DNA from: Marasmius tenuissimus
Taxonomy: Eukaryota; Basidiomycota; Agaricomycetes; Agaricales; Marasmiaceae
Direction: 5' to 3'
Assembly (NCBI GenBank): GCA_029532415.1
Contig: JAQOTA010000053.1
Coordinates: forward strand, 5,394,001 to 5,458,000
DNA length: 64,000 bases
Position numbers and translations under genes: made by a program. The notes below the pieces were generated by a model that saw only the letters and a program-made list of their open reading frames with translations, did no database searches and was not told the origin of the DNA. Every line of letters starts with the position of its first letter. Positions within the stretch are counted from its first letter, which is position 1. This document shows, piece by piece, positions 37,512 through 48,666 of this stretch.

Positions 37512-40031
37512 CTACCTTGAATAAGGATGGAAGCTATGCTGGCCTCTGCTGCTGTTCATCCTCATTGGACCGACACCAGCGTTCGTTTGCATCCGGTTCA
37601 TGCCCGCCATACCATTGTTCATGCCCTGCCTCATCCCCATTCCCATCATCCCCGCTCCCATTCCAGCGCCACCCATAGGTCCCATTCCTAATCGCATTCC
37701 TCCGCCCATAGCGTTCATGTTCGCCATGTTATTCATGTTGCTCATACCTCCCATATTCGTCATGTTGTTCATCCCACCCATGTTACCTCCCATGCCCATA
37801 CTCATACCACCACCCATATTCCCCATACCGCCGCCCATCATGTTCATACCGTTCATCATACCCATCCCATTGCTCCCCATCCCGCCCATATTGTTCATCA
37901 TATTCATGCCTCCCATCCCGCTCATACCTCCCATACCCGAGTTCATCATGTTCATCATGGCCATTGGGTTCATGCCCATTGACATCTGGTTCATCCCCCC
38001 GGCACCGGCACCTCCCATACCAGCGTTTCCTCCAGCACCCCGTTGCGCCTGGAAGAGCATCGACATAGGATTCTGTTGCTGAACGAACGGCACATTCGTC
38101 GCCTGTAACCGATTCTCAAACGACTCTCCCCGATTCCCTGTTGCGCTACCAGCAATTCCAGTTGGTGAGCTCATAGTGCTCCTCGCCTGTTCCCTTTGGC
38201 TCCGCGGTTGAGCAGCCTTGACCTCAATCTACCGGAGTTCTCAGTAACGGCGATACGGCGACGCGCCACTGAACCGAAACCTTACCTGTTTATCATCCAT
38301 TGTCAACGCCTTCCCAACGAGTTGGTCAGTATTCGTCGCGTCCTCAAACGTGACAAAGCCGAATCCCTTTGAGCGTCCCGTATCACGATCCAGCATGACA
38401 GTCGCATCCACCACTTTCCCAAACGCGCTGAAAAACTCCTTCATGGATTCCGAAGTCGTGTTCGGCGACAGCCCTCCAACGAAATATCGTGTATTCCGAA
38501 GGTGTTCTTCTCGCGGTATGGCCCTCTTCGGGTCAATCTACGACAGACAGGAGACACAATCATTATGGAACGTATTTGGGTAGCTTGCCTTCACGCACCG
38601 TTTTGCCATCCAGGAAATGTTCACGAGTGATGACGGAGTTGACCACCGAGCCATCTTCAAACGTCAAGAACGCGAAGCCTCTCGAAGTTCCTGAAGGGTC
38701 TCGCATGATAGTACAAGCGTCAACCTTTCACAAAGACAATCAAGAAGTACGGTTAGTTCCATTCTCTGACAAGCCACGGTGGTAAGATGAGGAGTGGAAA
38801 TATATACCTTCCCGAACTGTGAAAAGTACTTGACTAGGCCCTCTGATCATATGAAGAAATATGGGGGAGAGATTGTTGATTAGCGGTAGGTAGAGAGGCA
38901 GATTGCTGAGGGATAAAGTACCGTCTGTAGTATCCCATGAAAGACCTCCGATAAAGAGTTTGCTATCGAGTTGTTCGACCGCAATGAGGGTAGCAGATGT
39001 GCGAATAGTGGCGAATATGAAAACGTAGGCAGAGCGATAGGTGGAGGATAAGACGAAGTATGGAGTTTCGACCGAGGAGATAACGAAAGAAACATAGCAG
39101 TGGGTATCAGTATCCAGAGAGGGTATGAAAAGGGAGACCAAGATAAGCGATAAAACAGGAAGACAGTTATCGACATCATCATGGCGCCGGAACAGCGCAG
39201 TAAACAGTATTTTAGCACATAGCTGCTCTAGAGTATCCAATACAATGTTCCTTTGATGCAAGAACAAGGTAACAGAAACGGATAGAGTAGCACGGGTAGG
39301 GGGACGTCTCCAATCGAGCGTCACCCATCCATGGCTCCAATGGTACGTCTATAACTCTTCCAAATGGAAGAACGACGCCAGCCAGGAGAGGGATTTTGGC
39401 CCGGGACACCGTAGAAGAAGGCAAAGGGACCAACGCGACTGATAGGCTTACCCATGATCGTGCATCTCGGAAGGCTTCTTTCCATAAACGACTTCCCCGT
39501 TGCTGCTCGATTCTAGCGTGGCAATTGCCGCCGTGCCAGTCTGGGCACCGTTCGCTTTGGTTGCTGTGACTGCGGACGAGCCAGCAGAGCGCTGCTGCCG
39601 CTCCTGGCTCGGTGTCTGTTGGTACGCCGAAAACTGTTGTGCTACTTGCGCAGAATACGAGATTGAGTTCTCTCTAGAGCTGGCGGAACTACCATTGTCG
39701 TCAACGCTGCCACTCCGTTCCTTGCCTATGCCTGTGCCATTGGTTGTTGCAGTCTTGTTTGACGACGCTGCTGCTCCTGAAATTAATTCCACCAATTCAA
39801 TGAAGGACATCGCATACAAAGTCACTCACCGTCTTCATTTTGCGTGACTATTTCGAGTTCATCGTCTCCCTCGTCATCCTCTGGTTGCTCGTCTTGTTCG
39901 TCTTGTGAAATTGTTGGTACTAATTCCTCGTCGCCGTAGATATCTAAAGACTATCGTTAGTTATTCTACAGATATTTCACGGATTCAATCCTACCGCCAT
40001 AGATATCGGAATCAAGGGACGGTTTGGACAT
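37512..40031 (-). CDS. Two-RRM hnRNP-like RNA-binding protein with Met/Gly/Asn-rich tail
   Basis: Eight exons give 548 residues from MSKPSLDSDIYG (ATG at 40031) to SFHPYSR. The N-terminus is acidic (QPEDDEGDDELE) and then Ser/Gln-rich. RRM1 starts near residue 159 with RNP2 KLFIGGLS and RNP1 RGFAFLTF. RRM2 follows near residue 248 with RNP2 RYFVGGLS and RNP1 KGFGFVTF. From about residue 350 the protein is a long low-complexity MGG/MNN/MGM tail. The layout matches Hrp1/DAZAP1/musashi-type proteins, which bind mRNA for 3'-end processing, export or translation control; the tail suggests condensate formation. The intron before RRM1 is 489 nt, far longer than any other in the window. The gene diverges from bL28m with a 200-bp shared promoter. 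Confidence 0.85.
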
Positions 40032-40231
40032 GGGGAAGACCAGAGGGGGGTTGGGAGGTGGTGGTTCGTGGTAGAGGCTGGCCAATGTGAATGGGCCATG
40101 TGACCAAATGCTCGTTACCGTCACCCGGCACCGGGAGAGCACTCCCACGCATCCGTTGTGCCTGCCGAAGAAATCCGTTCCGGCCCTGTTCCTCCGTCGC
40201 CTGAGGGTCCCTGCTGTTGGCTAGGACCACC
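40032..40231. promoter_or_regulatory. Divergent promoter between the RRM protein and bL28m genes
   Basis: The two start codons lie 200 bp apart and face outward, so both genes must draw their core promoters from this interval. No TATA box is visible. Confidence 0.5.
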
Positions 40232-40968
40232 ATGTTTCCCTCTCTCCCGACACTCAAGGCTGCACCGGTCTCGCAGCCCTTCAAACGGGCTCAACTTGGT
40301 CTTTTCCAAGGAAAATCGAAGCGTTACGGAAATAATGTGCCGTTTTCGAAGCACAAAACGCGCAGAACATGGTTGCCCAATGTTCAGCGCAAAAGACTGC
40401 CTTCAGAGGCGTTGGGGAGGGATATTAGGGTGAAATTGACGACTCGGGCACTCAAAACCATCAAAAAGGTGCGTTATCCGTCCTTGAAATGACATGTGTG
40501 GGTCGCTGAGACCTTAATAGCACGATGGAATAGACAATTATCTGCTCAACACGCGACAGGGATTGCTAGGGTGGGAGGGTCTCCGTCTGAGACTAACAGT
40601 CCGTGAAGCTCTCAAAAACCCGCCCACGACAGCGCCGCCGGTCGGAGAAACACCGGAAGAGAAAGTAACGCGCGTGGAAGAACTGGAATCAGCCCAGAGA
40701 AAATCAAAGGCTAGGCAGGATAGAGCTCTAGAACTTCGGAAGGTTGCTTACGGCCAGAAGCCAACTTTGGAGACAGCTAGAGCGGCCCGTGAGGCAGCAG
40801 TGCAGGCGTTGGGGGGAACTGCGAGGTGCGTTTGTGTTCAAGTTGTCTTGTTTCTATGGACTTACCGCCACACTCAGCCCGGGGAAGATAATAGACCACC
40901 TGAGAAAGCAGAAGAGAGATCAGAAGGAAGTGTTAGGGTCTGCCTTCGCCAACTTGTCAATATCATAA
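40232..40968 (+). CDS. Mitochondrial large-subunit ribosomal protein bL28m
   Basis: Three exons (40232-40468, 40521-40825, 40878-40968) give 210 residues. The bL28 core is plain: KRAQLGLFQGKSKRYGNNV, FSKHKTRRTWLPNVQRKRL, and RVKLTTRALKTIKKHDGID. Bacterial L28 is about 78 residues; the long C-terminal extension rich in Lys, Arg and Glu is typical of the mitochondrial form (yeast MRPL24 type). It is an rRNA-binding part of the mitochondrial large subunit. The N-terminus is basic and could act as an import signal. The ATG was chosen because it precedes the core in frame and fits the divergent promoter. The last exon is less certain; a different acceptor would change only the C-terminal tail. Confidence 0.88.
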
Positions 40969-41239
40969 TCCCTTTATAGTCACAGCTCGCCCTAATATCA
41001 CCGTTCAACTTTGTTTCGAAACTCGAGAAGCGCCTTGAACATCCCGCTGCTGATGAAGCTTTGGCTTAACCTCCAAATACGGTCTACGCTGTGTGGAGCC
41101 GAAGTTTTCTGCACTTTTCCTAATAAGCACTATCCATCACTCACCTGAATGCTAAAAGACGGAGAGGTAGGAACTGGTAGGAAGCGCTCCCCTCCCACGA
41201 CGACTCAACTGATGGATACCCCCAGATATACAACCAGAA

Positions 41240-42387
41240 CAGAAGTCGAGAGCCTCGACCATGCACGAATCAGACAAACGTACACAGGAACTGGGCTACA
41301 AGCCGGAATCCCGCCGGGAAATTTCACTGTTCAGCATTCTGGGTGTCTCGTCTTGTTCAATCGGTATTCTGATATCGAGTAGTGCCGTCCAGATAGGTCT
41401 GTTATCTGGAGGACCAATGGGTAAGCTTCCTCGTCACTCACCCTGTCCCCGTGGTGGCCGGGTTCATGATCGTGTCTTCCTCAAGGTCTTGTTTGGGGCT
41501 GGAATGTTGGATGAGTGGTGACAAGTGCGCCAGGGTTCCTGCAGGTATGTCATCAATGAATACCTCCAGCTTCTTGCTCACTTTCTTGTCAGGCCTACAC
41601 CCTAGAAGGAAGCGAAACCCCTGTTCACGTCGCCGAAGAGGCCAAGCGCTAAATACCTAGCTCCGGTTGCCGTCATAGGGAGCATCGCGTGCTCATCGGT
41701 TTGACATATCTCCTCACCCTCGTATCGACTCTACACCTCTTGCAATTCCCATGGCCCAGCTATATTGCGATCTCGTCGGTCCGAAATTAACTTTGGTATA
41801 CATCAGTCTCATATGCGTGGCACAATTCATGTCTGCGGCCGTGGCTTTCACCTCGAGCTCGAGGTTGTTTTACTGTACGCTTCGGCGAGGGACAACGCGT
41901 TGCCAGCGAGGAACACATTCATGGGGTCGAATCGGTTCCAAGCCTCATGTGTGGGCCTAGACATCTGTGTTAGGTGGGTGTGTCGTCTCGTGCGCCTATG
42001 TTGCGTCGTCGATTGCGGTATGTATCTCGCTCGGTGCAATGCCCTGGTGGCTTGATACTCTGTTTTCTCCTAGTTTGGTGCGATATCTTCGTCTACTGCG
42101 ATAGCGATTATGTTGGCATACCCACAGCTCTTCCTCTCACTTTCGTTTACATGCTAACAATGATTTCAATTCTAGTCCGCCGTGTTGACGTCTGTCCGCT
42201 CGTCCTTCCCACTGCTTTTCCGGCCGATGAAGACAACATGAACTTCGCAATTATCTCTGTCGGTGGATCGATACTGGCTGTCACCCTGACGTGGACGGTG
42301 TGGGAACGGCCGAGGGATGGCAGCGCCGACTCAAGGTGTGCCCTCCAGTACCTCCACCGTGATGTACTCCTGACTTACCTGTGTTAG
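41240..42387 (+). pseudogene. Amino-acid/GABA permease-like pseudogene, internally deleted
   Basis: The N-terminal part reads DKRTQELGYKPESRREISL and a first membrane segment ending GLLSGGPMG, which is typical of the APC-family GABA/choline permeases of fungi. After an intron the frame gives GLVWGWNVG and meets TGA at 41512-41514. The central membrane segments are missing. Sequence resumes near 41594 with AYTLEGSETPVHVAEEAKRA and later AQLYCDLVGPKLTL, FTSSSRLFYA, ARDNALPARNTF and a C-terminal membrane segment near 42240-42310, with frame changes between. A full family member has about 500 residues and 12 membrane segments; this has far fewer. It is a relic inside the gene island. Confidence 0.7.
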
Positions 42388-42767
42388 CACTTGACAATGA
42401 ACATCAACAAAATTGAATGCATGCCTCCACTTGGCATACGAGCTCCCACCGTTCGAGCGCTGTTACTCAACTCTTGACCATCACAACGTTATAATTTTAC
42501 GGGCTTAACAAGGTTTCCCAGCGTCTCGCCTTGTATATGTTGCTCCCGTTGCCTCAGGTGCCTAAATTAGAAGACGTCCAAGGTTACGGTATTGTAAGCG
42601 TCAGCCTATCTTACTCACAGCTTACCAAACTACTACCATGAAAGGTCTGTGGCGAACGGTCAATCAATGGTATCATGTATCATAGCGTATGCGGCGGCGG
42701 GACTGCCATCATGAATCTCCCGTCATATTGATTCAGCTTTGAAGCCTGTTCAAAATCAAGGCCGCCC
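42388..42767. other. Intergenic, no gene seen
   Basis: It contains the upstream region of the first dehydrogenase gene. No repeat or ORF of note. Confidence 0.5.
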
Positions 42768-42775
42768 TATAAAAG
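42768..42775 (+). promoter_or_regulatory. TATA box of SDR gene 1
   Basis: TATAAAAG lies 79 bp before the ATG. The second SDR gene has the same box at nearly the same distance, which supports function and a duplication that included the core promoter. Confidence 0.6.
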
Positions 42776-42853
42776 CTAACCCAAAAGAGTCAGTACTCCT
42801 CATCCCCATCTCATAACCGCACTTCGAGCTATACCTCCACTTCCATCATTACC

Positions 42854-43779
42854 ATGACCGACGACTACAAGCGTGTTATCCTCGTCACCGGCGCTAACAC
42901 TGGTCTTGGCTACGAGATCGTCAGAGGTCTCGCGCAGAAGGGCCAGAACGTCTATCTGGGCTCCAGGTCCGAAGCCAAAGGAAAGGCGGCCCAGTGAGAT
43001 CGACTTACGTTGCTCTTTGTGCTTTGATCTGAACGATACTCTTTTAGGGAACAACTAAAGAAAGAAGACGGCTTGGATGTCAAGTTTGTACAAATCAATG
43101 TCGAAGACCTCAAGTCTATCGAAGCAGCGAGAGATGTCATCGAGAAAGCTGAGGGTAGACTTGACGTTCTCATGAACAACGCAGGTAAGTTTTGCCTTGT
43201 CCAGTAGAGTTGTACCTCCTAATCGAACTGTCGTTTCTCAGGAATAAGTGGCATGTTCCAGCCACAGGCGGCCAACGAAGAAATGGACGTGGACATGCTC
43301 AGGGCCGTTTTCGAAGTCAACTTTTTCGGCCTCGTTAACACGACCAAAACCTTCCTTCCCCTGATTCGCAAGGCTAAAGCAGGGTACGGAAACATCGTCC
43401 AAAACTCCTTCGAATGGGCCGCTTGCTCGTTCCAAGCAACGGGCAAAGGACACACCGAGTTTACGACCTACGCTTCCTCCAAGTCGGCAGTACACATGTA
43501 TTCGATCGGGCTGGCAGCTGAGCTTAAGGACGCTAGGATCCGGGTCAACTGCGTCTCCCCCGGTCAAACGAAGACTGCCCTAAACCACTACATGGCAGGC
43601 GGGAGGACAGTTGAGGACGGTGCGCAGGTGTTGATCAACTGGTGTCTTTTGGGTCCTGAAGATGATGACAAAACTTGTACGTTGACTTCGTCGGTTTCAC
43701 TTCCTCGAACGAAGAAGAGATCGCTGATGGCTATTTCACAGGCTTACTTGTCAATGATGATGGTGTATTCCCATGGTAA
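42854..43779 (+). CDS. Short-chain dehydrogenase/reductase, tandem copy 1
   Basis: Four exons (42854-42993, 43048-43184, 43242-43676, 43742-43779) give 249 residues. The Rossmann dinucleotide motif TGANTGLG lies at residues 12-19, NNAG at 90-93, and the catalytic Tyr-x-x-x-Lys at Y169/K173 (YASSK), with a Ser about 14 residues before the Tyr. This is a classical SDR using NAD(H) or NADP(H). Residues YLGSRSE after the second strand suggest NADP preference, by analogy only. The substrate is unknown; related fungal SDRs act on carbonyl groups of diverse small molecules. It is followed by a close paralogue in the same orientation. Confidence 0.9.
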
Positions 43780-44565
43780 TCTCGCATAAAGCAATTATAT
43801 GTATCAATTAGAGTCTTAGACTGTCAACAATCAATTTCTCGTTTTTACCAAAGGCAACTTGCTCCTCGGCCGGACGGCGAGTTCGGAGCCAAGGCTTTAT
43901 TGTGCTCGTCGCGACTCACCTGAAACTCTTGAGCTCTGTACATTAGCGTAAAGTACTGGTCGCGTTGTCCCAGTTCAGCGGTGCGATAATTTCGTCTGCT
44001 GAGTTCCAGGTAGCTGTTATGCTTGCGTATCTACGGCCCATCATGATTCGTGTGTTCCAGCCTTCTATGTAAGTCGTGTCTTTCTGTGCAGGGACTTATC
44101 GTCATTAAGACGCGTCTTCGGTTCCCTCTCAGAAGATAGTCATGGACGGTCAATGTAGCCCGCTTATCCGCAGTCTTCCGCAGTAAGCATTTTCTCTCCC
44201 TTCTTACCTTCATCTTCGTGCCAATATACTTGTTACTCTAGTTCGCCGTCAGAACTCAATGCTTCCTTTGTTCGAAACTTCAGCTTCACCGGTCACCCCG
44301 CTATTCACGACTGCTTTAGCTATATTATACCACGATTCCTATACCAATGGTACTGGAGGTTGGATTCTTGCAGGCTCAGTCAGACCCGGAGAGACCGAGC
44401 GACCTAAATGCCTGCCATTTTCGGAAAACACCCGAGGAGTAGGGTCAGCCATCTTACTTCAGCTACTCCTGTTTAAGGTCCCATCATGGCCTACAGCCCA
44501 ACGGAAACCGTCCGAAACCCTTTGGTACGTGTCAAGTCGGCATCGAGGAGTTCAAAATCACTGAA
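43780..44565. other. Spacer between the tandem SDR genes
   Basis: No gene is supported. The last 80 bp before the second ATG resemble the promoter-proximal part of the first gene. Confidence 0.5.
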
Positions 44566-44573
44566 TATAAAAG
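44566..44573 (+). promoter_or_regulatory. TATA box of SDR gene 2
   Basis: TATAAAAG lies 72 bp before the ATG, matching the arrangement in SDR gene 1. Confidence 0.6.
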
Positions 44574-44644
44574 CAGACCAGAATGTGTCGCACTTCTCAT
44601 CCCACAATCACACTTCCAACCTCACCATCATCATCACTATCATC

Positions 44645-45564
44645 ATGAGCGACGACTACAAGCGTGTTATCCTCGTCACCGGTTCCAACACCGGTATCGG
44701 CTACGAGATCGTCAAAGGTCTCGCGCAGAAGGGCCAGACTGTTTATCTGGCAGCTAGGAGCGAAGCTAAAGGCAAGGAGGCTCAGTGAGTTCGACTCGTG
44801 CTATTTTTCGTGCTTCGATCTGAATCGCGATCTTTCAGGGAGAAACTGAAGAAAGAGAACAACTTGGATGTCAAGTTTGTACTACTCAACGTCGAAGATC
44901 TCAAGTCTATCGAAGCAGCGAGAGACTTCATCGAGAAAGCCGAAGGCAGGCTTGACGTTCTCGTGAACAATGCGGGCAAGTTATGTCTTCTTGAAGAAAT
45001 GTTAGCCTCTTGATCGAGCTATACTTCCTCAGGAATAAGCGGTATGGGTCACCCGCAATCGGCCAACGAAGAAATGGACGTGGACATCCTCAGAGCCGTT
45101 TTCGAGACCAACTTTTTCGGCCTTGTTAACACGACGAAAACCTTCCTTCCTCTGATTCGCAAAGCGAAACCAGGGTACGGAAATATCGTTCAAAACTCTA
45201 TGGAATGGGGTGCTTGTTCATGGCAGGCATCAGAGAAAGGGCACACTCAGTTCGCGACGTATTCTGCTTCCAGATCCGCCGTACACATGTATTCGATCGC
45301 GCTGGCGAACGAACTCAAAGAAGCTAGGATCAGAGTCAACTGCTGCTGTCCCGGTTTCACGACAACCGCCTTGAACAAGTTCGCGGAAGGTGGGAAGACG
45401 CCTGAGCAAGGTGCGCAGGTGTTGGTCAACTGGAGTCTTTTGGGTCCTAAAGATGACGATAAAACTCGTACGTTGCCTTGCACATCAATCACGAAGACGA
45501 TATCACTGACAAGTGTTTTACAGGCTTACTCGTCAATTCGAGCGGAGAGATAGTTCCGTGGTAA
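44645..45564 (+). CDS. Short-chain dehydrogenase/reductase, tandem copy 2 with Lys-to-Arg change in the active site
   Basis: The exon structure is the same as copy 1 and gives 250 residues. TGSNTGIG (12-19) and NNAG (90-93) are intact. The catalytic motif reads YSASR, so the usual Lys at position 173 is Arg (AGA; copy 1 has AAG). In the SDR family this Lys lowers the Tyr pKa and positions the nicotinamide ribose, so Arg may weaken or alter catalysis. All other parts are open and the splice sites are good, so the gene is not an obvious pseudogene. Protein identity to copy 1 is high over the middle. It probably arose by tandem duplication and is diverging in function. Confidence 0.88.
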
Positions 45565-46546
45565 TTTCTGAAGAGCTTGAAGCAACGGCCTGTGTGTATC
45601 ACTATTAACAATAAATCTCTGGTTTTTTCAAGTCGATCTGCTTTGGGAATTGGTCCCACAAATCTACATTTTGATGTGGTCCACCGCATCTCAATCCGTC
45701 CGAAGTATATGACGGGAGATGCGACTGATCTTCTCCTTGCGTCCTACAACAACGCCCCATCTCATCCCTCAGCAGTCAGAACGAACAAGCGCTGCAAATC
45801 CGATCCATGCTAACTAAAATCGAACACTAGCCCTGGTTTCGTCGCGAAATGTCACTTTTCAGAGTTTGAAGGATTCGTTCTGCAATATGGAGTTCAATAG
45901 CGTCCGTCCTAGTTTTTAGCTTACCTATCACTGGCCTGTGTATGACGGCTTGCTCGTCATCGAGCGGGACAGTGACAGGCCTACGTTGGTCCTGTGGCAA
46001 GGAAAGTGGTGATGACCACTAATTAGTACGTAGTAGAGTAGCAAGCTAGGCCACGTCCCCCCGTCGGAAATCGGTGTCGTCCAATAATACTGCCTGGTGG
46101 GATGGTGGTTTGGTTTCACAAAAGAAGCGTGGCAGCGAGCCCCATCTAGGCATGCCTACACCTCGGAACTTGGGGGTGGAACACCAGGGGACACCCTTAT
46201 AAATCTGGTTGGTGTGCAGGGAAGATGATCGATTTGCTATCACCGGGTGGACCTACGATAGTATACAGGTATGTTCCAACGTCTCGCGCACCTGCTAGCG
46301 GCAATCCGAGTCCTGTGCCTCGTCAAAGGATGCGTGACCGTCTAGATGGAAGTTGAGAGTAACGTTAACCTTGCGAGTGCCCGCAGCGTAGTGTGAGGAG
46401 ACTTATCCGGTATGGTCGACACTGGTATGTCTTGTTTTACCGGTTTCCGAAAGCCGCACAACGCGACTTTAATATGGTCATATTTCATCTCATTTCTGAT
46501 AGGGATCCGTGTGGCATCTTCTCATACATGCAGATGGCGCCCACAA
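45565..46546. other. Intergenic, no gene seen
   Basis: Short frames on both strands only. The gene island ends here and repeat DNA begins. Confidence 0.45.
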
Positions 46547-46548
46547 TA

Positions 46549-46937
46549 GGGCTGTTCAATTCCTCCGCTCGTCCCAGCTCGTCAGCTCCTCCCGGAGGTG
46601 TCAAGTTTCCGCCACGCCCGAGAAACCAAATTAGGAACTGTAGATTTCAGACTCGGATTGCTTATTTATCTGTATTAGTACTCTCTAAGTCCAGCAATTA
46701 GAATTCGCGTCGTTTCCTCATCTTATATCAGTGGCCATCGGATGGTACAAAGAACACTATCGGAGGCTGTTGCAGATTATGCAGCGGTAGCAGAAGTGTT
46801 TCTAGCCACCGGAGAGTCCGGAGGGTCATCTGACTTTCGGGTCGGTGTGTTTCCTGATTTGTGAAGGTGCCCGTGGGACGAGCTGACGAGCTGGGATGAG
46901 CTGACGAGCTGGGACGAGCGGAGGAATTGAGCAGCCC
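46549..46937. mobile_element. 389-bp MITE with about 40-bp terminal inverted repeats
   Basis: The left end GGGCTGTTCAATTCCTCCGC and the right end, read in reverse complement as GGGCTGCTCAATTCCTCCGC, match over about 40 bp with one mismatch; both arms continue into a CGTCCCAGCTCGTCAGCTC block. The right arm holds an extra tandem copy of the ..CCCAGCTCGTCAGCTC unit. Both ends are flanked by TA (46547-46548 and 46938-46939), as expected for a Tc1/mariner-type target duplication. The interior has no ORF. The near-perfect arms suggest relatively recent insertion. Confidence 0.85.
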
Positions 46938-46939
46938 TA

Positions 46940-47787
46940 ATGTCAGACTTATGTTGTTATGATCAACACGGGCGATGTCACCCTTGTGTCTCCTTGTGTC
47001 CCGCCGTATAGCCACAGGTGCCGGTGAACATAGACCTGATCAAAGCATGTCCCTACCTGACGATGACTTACTGTAATGTATGTACATGCTAAAAGGGACC
47101 TGTAAACGGAAGTTTCTGGTCGCAGAAAGTTCTTACGATCAAGCGGGGGCTGCGGACTGTCCATCCGCTTCCCCTTATGGACGACCCGCCTAGAACAGAA
47201 TGGCCAAGACTTGTGTCCTCAGAAGCAGTGAGAAGCGTGCTTTTTCTCTCTCTGAACTCGAATTGCTGATGCGGTTGAGTAGTACACTGTACAGCTCGGG
47301 AATTGTCGCGCACGCCAAACGTGCCCACATTATTCACATGCCTCAACGCTTTGACCACGGGCCAATCTTAACCTGGATAAAGTTATGCAAAAAAAGGCCT
47401 TATTAGGTCATTGGGCAGTTTTGCGACACTGTCTGAGGTGTCGGCGGGGCTGAGCGCTGAGGTCGCGTTGGTTGCGTTCTGAAGCTGATCGGGCATAATT
47501 TCAAGCTGGAACGTTGTTTCCAATCTATTCTGATTGAATAGATGTATGTATTTTACAGGCAGGAGGTAGGGCATAGGAGGAAGAGGGCACTGGGTAGCTG
47601 CGAGCTCGGACTGCGCTCGACTCCCGGGCCCGTTGTTGGCTGTGCTCGTCTGACGGTGAGTCAACTAGTCACGGCCAGGCCGTCGGGACTCGGTTACTTA
47701 TTACTTACAGGCCTACCGGTGACGGTGGCCGTGACTTGGACTACAGTATGTATGAAGTTCCCACAATTTCCCAGGATGTCGACCCGG
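46940..47787. other. No gene seen
   Basis: A few short frames are open, including 47383-47664 on the minus strand, but none is supported by motifs or splice sites. Confidence 0.4.
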
Positions 47788-47838
47788 TCCGACCCACCTT
47801 CCCTTGGAGGCCAGCATACCAGATACATAAAGCCAGAT
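47788..47838 (+). repeat. 51-bp direct repeat, first copy
   Basis: The 51-bp sequence beginning TCCGACCCACCTTCCCTTGG recurs exactly at 48106-48156, 318 bp away and in the same orientation. It may be part of a larger tandem duplication or a target-associated repeat of a nearby insertion. Confidence 0.9.
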
Positions 47839-48105
47839 AACTGCGGGGTATATCTCGGATGTCATCAATATATACCAGGAAACTGCATTATACATACCAC
47901 AGGAGTATAGGCGGTGAGGGTTTGGCACTAGGTACGGGTCCCGAGCGAGCATTATCAGTGTCGTAGGATAGAGTTGTTAGGGCAAGTAGCGATTAGGTTT
48001 CATGTATGTAGCGGTGCTCCCTCGCTGACCAGATCTACCGCAGACTTCGAGCGCTGTGAGCTCGTCTGGTTGGTGGCGGGGCATCCCGGGGTCGATGGTG
48101 TACTT

Positions 48106-48156
48106 TCCGACCCACCTTCCCTTGGAGGCCAGCATACCAGATACATAAAGCCAGAT
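48106..48156 (+). repeat. 51-bp direct repeat, second copy
   Basis: Identical to 47788-47838. It lies just left of the 21-bp minisatellite that precedes the integrase gene. Confidence 0.9.
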
Positions 48157-48250
48157 TGTAGGCACCGGGGTGCATCCCGGAACCGGCGTTCGTAAAAGGG
48201 ACCCCTCTGGACAATAATATGCGGTCCGGATCGTCACGTTGCTTTTCCGG

Positions 48251-48375
48251 TTCACCGACAACTTTTCCAGCTCGCCGGGAATTTCTCCCGGCGCGCCGAC
48301 AACTTTCCACTGCTCGCCGACAACTTTCCACTGCTCGCCGACAACTTTTCACTGCTCACCGGTAACTTTCCACTG
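48251..48375. repeat. 21-bp minisatellite, about six units
   Basis: Four clear units of CTCGCCGACAACTTTCCACTG type occupy 48292-48375, preceded by two more diverged units from 48251. The array lies about 290 bp upstream of the integrase ATG and could be subterminal DNA of a mobile unit or an unrelated minisatellite. Confidence 0.85.
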
Positions 48376-48666
48376 CCAGCTCTTCGTCTTTGCTCTACGA
48401 CACAATATTACAATATGCGAGAGGGCGGGAGTAATGGGGTCCTATGGGCAGTATCAAGGAGGGGCGGCTTTGGTATGTTTTTTTTGGAGATCGTACACAG
48501 ACATATAGTGTCAGACTGACATTATGGCGATAGTACACTAGTTATTGACCACGCATGTACTTTAAACAGACAATTGAACATGTACAAGATTTCACACCAC
48601 GGTATACTATGCTGCAGGACTAAGGCTTCTCGGAACTGACTACGCATCACTCGCTTCTACACCACC

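Noticed and set aside
37600..38082. Long plus-strand ORF rich in Pro and Ile
   Set aside because: It is the antisense of the Met/Gly-rich tail of the two-RRM gene; low-complexity codons leave the opposite strand open.
39107..39182. C-box-like ATGATGA and D-box-like CTGA inside the 489-nt intron
   Set aside because: No terminal stem and no internal boxes; such short words occur by chance.
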